Made by a program: the position numbers and the translations under genes. This document shows positions 14,683-23,156 of a stretch of 26,010 nt of DNA, one piece after another. The stretch lies in the NCBI GenBank assembly GCA_947175285.1, contig CAMWMM010000012.1, positions 1 to 26,010 on the forward strand, given 5' to 3'. The notes beneath the pieces were generated by a model, which saw only the letters and a program-made list of their open reading frames with translations, was not told where the DNA came from and did not search any database. This stretch comes from an uncultured Lachnospiraceae bacterium (GTDB taxonomy: Bacteria; Bacillota_A; Clostridia; Lachnospirales; Lachnospiraceae). Every line of letters starts with the position of its first letter. Position 1 is the first letter of the stretch.

Positions 14683-15747
14683 ATGACACAAGAGAAAGAG
14701 ATTGAAAAAATTTTAATTGTGGACGACGTAGACGCCAACCGGTTTGTTCTGCGGGATATTATTCAGGAAATGGGATACCAGCCGGTTTTGACGGAAAACG
14801 GTATGCAGGCGTTAAAACTAATAAGCAGAGTCCGCCCGCATCTGATTATTCTTGACATTGCCATGCCGGAAATGGACGGATATGAGTTCTGTAAGCTGAT
14901 GAAAGAAAATGCGGAAACACGGGATATTCCGATTATCTTTATTTCCGCATTCGATGATCCGGCAGATGTGGTACGGGGATTTGACCTCGGCGGAGAGGAT
15001 TATATTACAAAACCTTTTATTCCCAAAGTAGTAAAGGCAAGGTTACAGCTTCATCTGAAACTATATGCGGCAAATCACGGGATGATGGAGATGAACAGGC
15101 GTTTACAGACATCTGTAAACGAGCAGCTTCATCAGTTAGAGATGGAAAAAAAGAATGTTCTTTATGCACTCCTGCGTGTAGCAAGAGAAAACGCCTGTTA
15201 TGATACGGACCATATGGAGAGACTCTCCTACAACTGCCGGATATTGGCGGAGGCAATGCAGTTATCGTCAGACTACAGCGCTTTCGTTTCGGATACTTAC
15301 ATTGATACGATAGAGCTGGCAGCGCCGCTTTGTGATTTGGGTAACGTTGCGATACCGACAGAACTTTTGCAGAAGAAAGAATCTCTTCTGCCGGAGGAAG
15401 TGGAGACCATCAGAACCCATGCTGCAACCGGAGCTAAAATTCTTCAGGATATTAAAGAGACGGGAGATTATAATGATTTTCTGCAAATGTCGATTGATAT
15501 CGCACATTATCATCATGAGAACTGGGACGGCAGCGGCTATCCGTGCGGAAAGAAAGGCGAAGAGATTCCTTTATCTGCGCAGATTGTATCGGTTGTCAGT
15601 GCATATTGCGCGATGACGGAAAATCGTGCTTATAGAGACTCTTATCATATTGAAAACGCACTGAAAATGATGGAAGATGATGCGGGAAGGAAATTTAATC
15701 CTGATATTTTTCGGATTTTACGAAAGATATACAGACAGTTACATTAG
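14683..15747 (+). CDS. response regulator with degenerate HD-GYP output domain
   Basis: The product is 354 residues. Residues 9-125 form an intact receiver: acidic pair Asp14/Asp15, phosphoacceptor Asp58 in LDIAMPEMDG, Ser88, and Lys110 in TKPF. A helical linker (about 130-160) leads to an HD-GYP domain (about 160-345). HHENWDGSGYP (277-287) is well kept. However, the HD pair reads Cys217-Asp218, the following GK reads GN, and the late Asp of the usual DxxDAL reads Ser306 (SAYCAM). Active HD-GYP proteins hydrolyse cyclic di-GMP using these metal ligands, so this one is likely inactive or altered, perhaps a binding or docking output. It heads a run of three signalling genes. GGGGG lies 6 bases before the ATG. 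Confidence 0.92.
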   Translation: MTQEKEIEKILIVDDVDANRFVLRDIIQEMGYQPVLTENGMQALKLISRVRPHLIILDIAMPEMDGYEFCKLMKENAETRDIPIIFISAFDDPADVVRGFDLGGEDYITKPFIPKVVKARLQLHLKLYAANHGMMEMNRRLQTSVNEQLHQLEMEKKNVLYALLRVARENACYDTDHMERLSYNCRILAEAMQLSSDYSAFVSDTYIDTIELAAPLCDLGNVAIPTELLQKKESLLPEEVETIRTHAATGAKILQDIKETGDYNDFLQMSIDIAHYHHENWDGSGYPCGKKGEEIPLSAQIVSVVSAYCAMTENRAYRDSYHIENALKMMEDDAGRKFNPDIFRILRKIYRQLH

Positions 15748-15783
15748 AGCAGGGTATCTGCATCGGAAGTTGGAGGGGATATT

Positions 15784-18573
15784 TTGGAATATTTTAATCA
15801 AAATAAGGAAAACCAGCGAAAAAGCGAACGGTTTGTGATTATTTTATATAGTCTGTATACATTTAGTTTATGCATCGGCGTCATAAAACTAAAATGGGAT
15901 ATGTGGGTTCCGACAGTTATGGCTGCTATGCTTGCTGCCGGCTGGACTATCTTTTTGACGAAATACAGGAATTCGCGGGTAAGAGCAACGATAACCACTG
16001 TTCTGATGCAGCTTACGGTTGTTTTATATGCAGCAAAAATTGATAATTTGTCCAATGTGATACCTACATTCCTTGCACTTTCCGTTTTGATAGCTATTTA
16101 CGGTTATTCGGAGCTTTTATGGGGCACGGTTATTTCTCTGCTGTTTATGATTTTTTATCATAGTGTTATTATCGACACGATATGGACGATGCCCGGAGAA
16201 GCGCGGGCGCATCTTCTTTACCAGCTTGGAAATATCTTCTCCGTGGAATTTGTGCTTTATATTTGGCTAAAATTTCGGAAAGAAAGCAACGAGCAGGTAC
16301 ATAAAATCATTGAAGCGCTTATGGAGGCGGAACAGAGTAAAGATGACTTTCTTTCCAATGTCAGTCATGAAATTCGTACACCGGTTAATACGATTTGCGG
16401 CATGAGCGAAATGGCGCTGCGGGAGTATGATTTGGATAAAATGCGGGAGGAAGTTTTTGACATTCGGGACGCCGGGCATAATTTGATGTCGCTAGTAACG
16501 GATATTCTTGATTTTTCACAGTTACAGCAGGGGAAAATGAATCTGGAGGAAGAGGCATATAATATCACTTCCACTATTAACGATATCATCAATGTGGCAA
16601 TGGCGAGAAAAGCGGATAAACAAATAGAATTGATTGTTGACTGCGATGCCGATATTCCAAGCGGTCTTCTCGGGGATGAAAAGAAAATACGAAGAGTTAT
16701 CATGAATTTGGTGGATAATGCGATTAAGTTCACCAACGAAGGCGGTGTGATCATCCGTATTAATACAAGAAAAGAAAACTATGGCGTAAACCTCTGCATA
16801 TCGGTGAAAGATACCGGAATCGGTATTACAGAAGAAAGTCTGGAAAAATTATTTGAAAGTTTCAGTCAGGTCGATACGAGAAGAAACCGTCAGGAGGGCG
16901 GTGTAGGTCTTGGACTTGCGATTTCTAAGGCGTTAGTTCAGAAGATGGGCGGTACGATTACGGTAAAAAGCCGTCCGGGGAAAGGCAGTACGTTCCGTTT
17001 TGTCGTACCGCAGAAAGTGCTGGATGAAAGACCGATAGGAGAGGTAACGAACAGAGAGAAGTTAAATATTGCCGCTTATTTTGATATGGAACAGTTTGAC
17101 ATGATGACGATTCGCGATGAATATGGCGCTCTGATTGCCAATATGGTGCGTAAACTTCGTGTCAGATGCCATGCCTGCCGTAACCTTGCCGAGCTGATGC
17201 GCAGGGAAGCGAACGAAGCATTTACACATATCTTTATCAGCCTCGAGGAGTATCAGGAGGATGAGGCTTATTTTGATGCGCTTGCCAAAACAACGCAGGT
17301 TATTATTGTCATTGACAGACCAAGGGAAAAATATCTTTCCAATCCGGATTTAATCAGGCTTTATAAACCGTTTTATGTTCTGCCTGTTGTTTCCATTTTA
17401 AATGGAAGCAGAAATGCGGAAGGCGGTAAGCAGATGATTCGTCCGGGGAAATTTACGGCTCCGGATGCGCATATTCTGGTAGTGGACGATAACAGAATGA
17501 ATATCCGGGTAGTAGAAGGATTATTAAAGGAATATCAGATTAAGGTGACTTATGCCACAAGCGGGCAGGAAGCGCTTCAGATAATTGAGGATATGTCTTA
17601 TGACTTTGTTTTTATGGATCATATGATGCCGGAAATGGATGGTGTTGAGACGCTGCACCGTATTCGGGAGAAAGTAGGGCATTATTACCAAAAAGTACCG
17701 ATTATTGCACTGACCGCCAATGCGACGCCGGGAAATCGGGAGATGTTTTTAGAAGAGGGATTTGATGATTTCGTAGCTAAACCGTTGGAAGTATCTGTGT
17801 TAGAGCGTGTACTCAGGCGGAATCTGCCGGAGGAGAAACTTATCTATCAGGAAAAGAAAGACGCACAGGGACCAAAAGAAAGTAAAGAAGAGACACAAGA
17901 GACGAAAGAAAGCAGAGAAGAGACGTTTGCGGTCGGGGATTTGGAGGTTGAGAACGGAATTCTATACTGTGGCGGTAAAGAGGAATATTTACAGATTTTA
18001 GAGGCTTTCTATGAAGAAAAAGAAGAAACCGGCGGGCTTTTATCAGAATTGTTTGAAAAGCAGGACTGGGCAAATTATACCATTAAAGTACATGCGCTTA
18101 AAAGTATGATGCAGAATATCGGTGCACTTCCGCTCTCTGCAAAAGCAAAAGCGTTGGAAATGGCAGGAAAGAAAAACGATTTTGATTATATTTTGAAGAA
18201 CCATGAGGATATGCTGACAGAATTTTGGCGGGTGATGAGGGAATTAGAGGAAAGTCCGCTTGTGCATACCGAAGCGGCACCTGATACATTAGAGGTGAAA
18301 GAAATGTCGGATATGCCGGAACTTAGTGAGAGTGATTTTGATGAGATGTTTACCAAGTTCGAAGACGCAGCATATGCATTGGACGGAAAGATAATGCTTG
18401 AAGTGGTTTGTGAGATGCAGAAGTATCAATATCATCAGGCTGTATTAGAGCAGAAACTGGCTTCCGTAAAAAAGAAAGTGGAGATGTCTGACTATATGTC
18501 GGCGCTTGATACGCTCACACATATTCGGGAGGAATTGAAAAAAGAGACGAAAGGAGGCGCAGACAGGTCATGA
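15784..18573 (+). CDS. hybrid sensor histidine kinase with receiver and Hpt domains
   Basis: The product is 929 residues from a TTG start, with GGAGGGG 5 bases upstream and no better start nearby. About six membrane segments occupy residues 17-165, with no large outer domain. HisKA carries His195 (SNVSHEIRTP). The ATPase domain has NLVDNAIKF (308-316), DTGIGI (343-348) and GVGLGL (373-378). Residues about 425-545 look like a receiver without its Asp. A complete receiver follows (560-680; Asp568/569, Asp612, Thr644, Lys666). After a Lys/Glu-rich linker (688-716) comes an Hpt domain with His770 in HALKSMMQNIGA. About 80 further residues are unassigned. All parts of a His-Asp-His relay are in one chain. 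Its stop overlaps the next start (ATGA). Confidence 0.95.
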   Translation: MEYFNQNKENQRKSERFVIILYSLYTFSLCIGVIKLKWDMWVPTVMAAMLAAGWTIFLTKYRNSRVRATITTVLMQLTVVLYAAKIDNLSNVIPTFLALSVLIAIYGYSELLWGTVISLLFMIFYHSVIIDTIWTMPGEARAHLLYQLGNIFSVEFVLYIWLKFRKESNEQVHKIIEALMEAEQSKDDFLSNVSHEIRTPVNTICGMSEMALREYDLDKMREEVFDIRDAGHNLMSLVTDILDFSQLQQGKMNLEEEAYNITSTINDIINVAMARKADKQIELIVDCDADIPSGLLGDEKKIRRVIMNLVDNAIKFTNEGGVIIRINTRKENYGVNLCISVKDTGIGITEESLEKLFESFSQVDTRRNRQEGGVGLGLAISKALVQKMGGTITVKSRPGKGSTFRFVVPQKVLDERPIGEVTNREKLNIAAYFDMEQFDMMTIRDEYGALIANMVRKLRVRCHACRNLAELMRREANEAFTHIFISLEEYQEDEAYFDALAKTTQVIIVIDRPREKYLSNPDLIRLYKPFYVLPVVSILNGSRNAEGGKQMIRPGKFTAPDAHILVVDDNRMNIRVVEGLLKEYQIKVTYATSGQEALQIIEDMSYDFVFMDHMMPEMDGVETLHRIREKVGHYYQKVPIIALTANATPGNREMFLEEGFDDFVAKPLEVSVLERVLRRNLPEEKLIYQEKKDAQGPKESKEETQETKESREETFAVGDLEVENGILYCGGKEEYLQILEAFYEEKEETGGLLSELFEKQDWANYTIKVHALKSMMQNIGALPLSAKAKALEMAGKKNDFDYILKNHEDMLTEFWRVMRELEESPLVHTEAAPDTLEVKEMSDMPELSESDFDEMFTKFEDAAYALDGKIMLEVVCEMQKYQYHQAVLEQKLASVKKKVEMSDYMSALDTLTHIREELKKETKGGADRS

Positions 18574-21263
18574 GACAAAAGCTAAAAAGTATATATGAAA
18601 TGATATATGGAAGAGATTATGAACTTAGAGAGCGTATTTTCCGGATGATTATTCTGGTTGGCGGTTCACTTGCCCTTATGGGAATTGTGGAATGCATTAT
18701 TCTTATGGATGTCAAAATTATCGTGCTGCCGCTTGCGCTTTTATTGTTGGTTCTGGGAATTGAACTTCTGATTACGTTTAAATACCGTAAAATTGATATT
18801 GCTGCTATTATTGTAGGTTTTCTTATCATTTTATTAGTGTTTCCTGCTATGTTTTTTTTGAGCGGCGGTCTGGAGGGAGGCGCAACCATCTGGTTTGCGC
18901 TGGGACTGTTTTATGTTTTTTTAATGTTTTCCGGGAAACGTCTTGCTTTTTTTCTTGTACTGTCGATTGCCGTTGATATTTTTACATATGTTTACGGCTA
19001 TTATCATCCGGAATTTATTACGGCGATGGATTCCAGAAGTGCGGCCTATTTTGATTCTCTTTTTGCCGTACTGGCGGTAGGACTTGCAGGCGGAGCGATT
19101 TTAAAGGTACAGATGAAAATGTTTGAAAACGAACGTGCCGTTGCATGGAAGCAGCAAAAAGAGCTGGAGGAGGTAAGCGCATCCAAAAACAGTTTTTTTG
19201 CGAGCATGAGTCATGAAATCCGTACGCCAATCAATACGATTATCGGATTAAATGAGATGATTATCCGGGAAAGCAGTGAAGAGGCGACAAAGGAATATGC
19301 AGCAAACATCCAGAGTGCAAGTAAAATGCTTTTAAATCTGGTGAATGACATTCTCGACCTTTCTCAGATGGAAATGAAAAAAATGGAGATTGTTCCGCTT
19401 GAATATAAAACAGAGGAATTGTTCAGCGGACTGATTAACATGATTAAGGTGCGTCTGGATGAGAAAAAACTGGATTTTCGTGTTGATATAGATGAAAATC
19501 TGCCTTCGGTTTTATTCGGGGATATGAAAAGAGTTGCACAGGTGCTTCTTAATATTTTAACAAATGCGGCAAAATATACACAGGAAGGCTTCGTAACGCT
19601 TACCGTGCGTATGGAAAAGGTGGGGGAAGATGAAATTTCTCTGATTGTGGCTGTGTCAGATACAGGAATCGGCATCCGTAAGGAGGATTTACAGAATATC
19701 TATGATGCTTTCAAAAGAGTGGATTCCCGTAAAAATATGAAAGTAGAAGGAAGCGGACTCGGACTTTCCATCACGAAACAGTTTGTGGATTTGATGAACG
19801 GTGAAATTACGGTGGACAGTATATATACGAAAGGCTCTGTTTTTACAATCACATTGCCGCAAAAGGTAGTAGAGTGGACACCGATTGGCGATGTGAAGTT
19901 TTTGTCCTGGGGTAAAACGGTAACAAATGAGTACAGACAGAGTTTTGAAGCGCCGGAAGCGCGTGTTTTGATTGTAGATGATAATCCGATGAATTCCATG
20001 GTGGAAAGCAAGCTGTTAAAAGCAACCAAGATAAAAATTGATGTTGCCGAAAGCGGTGCGAAGTGTCTGGAAATGACAAAGAGAAAGTATTATCATGTCA
20101 TCTTAATGGATTATATGATGCCGGAAATGGACGGCTCACAGACATTAAAACTTTTGCGGAAACAGGAGAACGGACTTTGCCGTGACTCCGCAGTGGTTGT
20201 TTTATCCGCTAATTCCGTGGCGGAGGCAGGCAGACAGTATTTGGAGGACGGATTTGACGGTTATCTGGAAAAACCCATTCAGGGGAAATTGATGGAAGCG
20301 GAGATTTTGAAATTCCTGCCGGATGAGATTATTGAGTATCGTGCGGATACTGCCGGAGTGCAGGAGAATACGGAAGAACAAAGGAAAATTCACCGTAAAA
20401 AGAAAAAAGTGTATATAACAACGGACTGTATCAGCGATTTGCCGGCAGCATTAATGGATAAATACGATATAGGTATGCTTTATTTCTATATTAAAACAGA
20501 CCATGGCAGATTTTTGGATACGCTGGAAATTTCCTCGGATAATGTCATCCAGTATATGACAGATACGACGAGCAATGCGTATGCGGACAATGTTTCTATG
20601 GAAGAATGTGAAGACTTTTATGCAGATGCTTTGACACATGCCGAACAGGTCATCCATATTTCCGCCGCAAGAAACGTAGGCTCAAGTTATGATGTTGCAG
20701 TCAGTGCGGCACAGGGATTTGACCATGTGCATGTCATTGATTCCGGACAAGTCTCCTGCGGGCAGGCATTAATCGTATTGTTTGCAGGCAGAATGGCAAT
20801 GGAAGGGTATTCTGCCGCACAGATATGCGAAAGTGTGGAAGGAATGAAAAAACGTGTAGAATCCCGCTATATGATGCCGGCTGCAAAGATTTTCTATCAG
20901 CGTGGCTTTATCAGTGCAGCTTCCGGAAAAATATGCACTTTTCTTGGGCTGCATCCCACTATGAAAATGAGCCAGAGCCGGCTGGCGTTGGTGGGAGCAA
21001 GATGCGGCCGGCTGGAGGGCGCATGGAAAAGATTCATTCACTGGCATTTACTGCGTAAAGACAGAATCAATAAGGATATTATTTTTATTACACATGCCGG
21101 ATGCAGTGTAGAGCAGCAGGAGTTAATCCGCCGTGAAGTGCTGCGCTGCATTCCTTTTAAACAGGTGATTATGCAGAGAGCGTCCGTTTCCATTGTCTGC
21201 AACTCCGGCATCGGCACATTCGGAATGGCTTACTATGTGAATGTGGGCGATGACGAGCTGTAA
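18570..21263 (+). CDS. hybrid histidine kinase-receiver fused to a C-terminal DegV domain
   Basis: The product is 897 residues. About six membrane segments lie within residues 22-180. HisKA has His215 (ASMSHEIRTP). The ATPase domain has NILTNAAKY (328-336), DTGIGI (364-369) and GSGLGL (394-399). The receiver (463-585) has Asp470/471, Asp514 in LMDYMMPEMDG and Lys568. After a basic linker (604-613), residues 613-890 match the DegV fold: VYITTDCISDLPAALMDKYD, then VIHISAARNVGSSYDVA, IDSGQ, FLGLHPTMKM and finally CNSGIGTFGMAYYV. DegV/FakB proteins bind fatty acids. By eye the usual TSQ motif reads ADN (672-674), the SGT motif is altered, and the C-terminal His is Asn878, so the ligand may differ. 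No DegV domain is normally part of a kinase. It is coupled to the preceding kinase gene by a 4-bp overlap. Confidence 0.9.
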   Translation: MRQKLKSIYEMIYGRDYELRERIFRMIILVGGSLALMGIVECIILMDVKIIVLPLALLLLVLGIELLITFKYRKIDIAAIIVGFLIILLVFPAMFFLSGGLEGGATIWFALGLFYVFLMFSGKRLAFFLVLSIAVDIFTYVYGYYHPEFITAMDSRSAAYFDSLFAVLAVGLAGGAILKVQMKMFENERAVAWKQQKELEEVSASKNSFFASMSHEIRTPINTIIGLNEMIIRESSEEATKEYAANIQSASKMLLNLVNDILDLSQMEMKKMEIVPLEYKTEELFSGLINMIKVRLDEKKLDFRVDIDENLPSVLFGDMKRVAQVLLNILTNAAKYTQEGFVTLTVRMEKVGEDEISLIVAVSDTGIGIRKEDLQNIYDAFKRVDSRKNMKVEGSGLGLSITKQFVDLMNGEITVDSIYTKGSVFTITLPQKVVEWTPIGDVKFLSWGKTVTNEYRQSFEAPEARVLIVDDNPMNSMVESKLLKATKIKIDVAESGAKCLEMTKRKYYHVILMDYMMPEMDGSQTLKLLRKQENGLCRDSAVVVLSANSVAEAGRQYLEDGFDGYLEKPIQGKLMEAEILKFLPDEIIEYRADTAGVQENTEEQRKIHRKKKKVYITTDCISDLPAALMDKYDIGMLYFYIKTDHGRFLDTLEISSDNVIQYMTDTTSNAYADNVSMEECEDFYADALTHAEQVIHISAARNVGSSYDVAVSAAQGFDHVHVIDSGQVSCGQALIVLFAGRMAMEGYSAAQICESVEGMKKRVESRYMMPAAKIFYQRGFISAASGKICTFLGLHPTMKMSQSRLALVGARCGRLEGAWKRFIHWHLLRKDRINKDIIFITHAGCSVEQQELIRREVLRCIPFKQVIMQRASVSIVCNSGIGTFGMAYYVNVGDDEL

Positions 21264-21301
21264 GGACGATATGGTATATGAGGTGACGGCGCATGAGACG
21301 G

Positions 21302-23137
21302 TTACGAAATCCGCATGGTGATATCCGTATCGGCGGCATCAATTAAAATCCGGTAGATTTCGTGCTTCCATGTAGTCTGCAGGCGCGCATCGGTAATGGG
21401 GATTTCCTCGATGGCGGAAAGCGTTCCGCCGATAACGAGCAGGCTGCCCAGAGAGCCTATAGAGAAAGAAAGCCGGTTCTCTTCGGTCTGTGCCTCTTGC
21501 AGTGTTGGCTTTTCATAGGTCATGAGACTTAATTGCACGGAACCATTGCCGCGTATGGCAAAACAGTCTTTGATAATGATTTCCTTTCCTTTTATCAGGG
21601 ATGCGTTTCTGCGGTAAGAGAGCACTCCGCTTTCCGCCGGATAGGCAGCGGCAATATCCATCTCAATTTCGCTCAAAGTATCAGAAAACTGATAGGTAAC
21701 GGCATTTGCAAGGTAGTTTTCTCCGTCTTTCTGTATATAGCCGTTGATTGTGGGCAGGTTGTGATAAGCTGACTGCATAGTCCAGATTTCATAGCGTTTG
21801 GCGGAAAAAGTTTTTTGCGTATAGCTTTCTACCCCGACATCAATAAAGAGCGGCTGTCCGTTTTTATAGATGGTAAAACTGCCGGTATCGTTATGATTGT
21901 GACTGTCTGCATTATCCCCTGCTTTGACGGCAAGGCAGAATGTATCGTCTCTGGCGACAAAGATACCGACGCCTGGATAACAAATATCGGGGTGTGGTAT
22001 CGTATCCGGCGCAGACCTGGCATATTCCTTGATTTCCCGTATGGTAAAGGCATTTTGAAGCCTGTAGTACAGATTATTTTCCGCGGAAAGTAAAAGGGTG
22101 TCCGGTATACCGGCGCAGAAGTCAGTGGCAGCGAAGGCTGCCATATTTTCGTTATCGCATCTTAATGCAAACAGAAATTCCCTGACACCGCAGCGTCCTG
22201 CAATCGGGGAACAGTCTGCAAAGTTTACATAATATTTGTCCTCGATATGAACATTTAAAATATAGGAAGCCATGTTCCGGATTTTTTCATGCTGGTATAA
22301 TGCGGCGAAAGCATTATCTGTCACGGCATTTAAAAGTTCTAAGGTATTAAAAAGGCATAATCCCGCATGGCGGTAATACTGCGCACCTTCGTCGCAGCAG
22401 CCGTCCATATCGTATTCTTCCAAGAAAAAATCAGCGCTTTGACAGGCTTTTTGAAAGACTGAAAGCTGTAAATCGGCGTCTGTATTTAATAAAAAGACAG
22501 ACAAAAGAACATTTTGGGTACACCAGATTGTCCAGTTGTTCATCGGTTCTTTGCCGTTCCCCATCCACCAGAAATGCTGGTTTACATAAGGTTCATATAT
22601 TCGATGCTGCAATTCATGTATAATCCGTTTTCCGATAAAAGGACTGACTTCATCGAGCCTGTCTATCAGAAGATAATATGCCGTGGCAAGAACAGCGCCT
22701 GTCTCGCAGGCAAATAAATCCAGAACGGGAGCAGTGCTGTCCGGCAGAGGTAACTGCGGCGTATCACGGATATAGGAATTGTGCGGGGGAAGCTGCCAGG
22801 CGCTTTCTTCGCAGATAGAGAATATGCCGTTTATAATGTCATCCATAAATCTGCCGTTATCTTCGATACATTCGGCAAGCACAAGGGCGTTTAGGGCATG
22901 ACGTTTGGAGAAAAATTTATCTTCATAACGGACGCGGTTCCCGGTTCTGGTAAAATCCATAAAATCCGTTGCCGATATGCCGGGATAGGAAAATTGTAAA
23001 TATTGTTCCCCAAGCTGCAAGGATGCTTTTTTCCATTCTTCGTCTAACTTCTCCCATGCAGTTCTGTCCGTGATAGTGGGATAGGGTGCAAACGGGACAA
23101 ATGGTGAGCGATAGTTCTTAGCAATTTCGTATAACAT
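21302..23137 (-). CDS. heparinase II/III family protein (polysaccharide lyase-like)
   Basis: The 611-residue protein has the layout of heparinase II/III lyases: a helical (alpha/alpha) toroid (about 50-370), then a beta-sandwich domain (about 385-600). DEGAQYYRHAG (249-259) contains the probable catalytic Tyr. GDNADSHNHNDTGSF (407-421), GQPLFIDVGVESY and SAYHNLPTING carry the likely metal ligands His413/His415, Asp433 and His459. No signal peptide is present, so it should act inside the cell on imported unsaturated or acidic oligosaccharides rather than on whole glycans. It starts 19 bp after the response regulator stop, with a ribosome site AAGAAGG. Heparin-, alginate- and other uronan-active members share this fold, so the substrate is unknown. 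Confidence 0.9.
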   Translation of the reverse strand: MLYEIAKNYRSPFVPFAPYPTITDRTAWEKLDEEWKKASLQLGEQYLQFSYPGISATDFMDFTRTGNRVRYEDKFFSKRHALNALVLAECIEDNGRFMDDIINGIFSICEESAWQLPPHNSYIRDTPQLPLPDSTAPVLDLFACETGAVLATAYYLLIDRLDEVSPFIGKRIIHELQHRIYEPYVNQHFWWMGNGKEPMNNWTIWCTQNVLLSVFLLNTDADLQLSVFQKACQSADFFLEEYDMDGCCDEGAQYYRHAGLCLFNTLELLNAVTDNAFAALYQHEKIRNMASYILNVHIEDKYYVNFADCSPIAGRCGVREFLFALRCDNENMAAFAATDFCAGIPDTLLLSAENNLYYRLQNAFTIREIKEYARSAPDTIPHPDICYPGVGIFVARDDTFCLAVKAGDNADSHNHNDTGSFTIYKNGQPLFIDVGVESYTQKTFSAKRYEIWTMQSAYHNLPTINGYIQKDGENYLANAVTYQFSDTLSEIEMDIAAAYPAESGVLSYRRNASLIKGKEIIIKDCFAIRGNGSVQLSLMTYEKPTLQEAQTEENRLSFSIGSLGSLLVIGGTLSAIEEIPITDARLQTTWKHEIYRILIDAADTDITMRIS

Positions 23138-23156
23138 AAGATGACCTTCTTTCCTG

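Noticed and set aside
21264..21301. Terminator between the convergent DegV-kinase and heparinase genes
   Set aside because: No stem followed by a T-run was found in this 38-bp gap.
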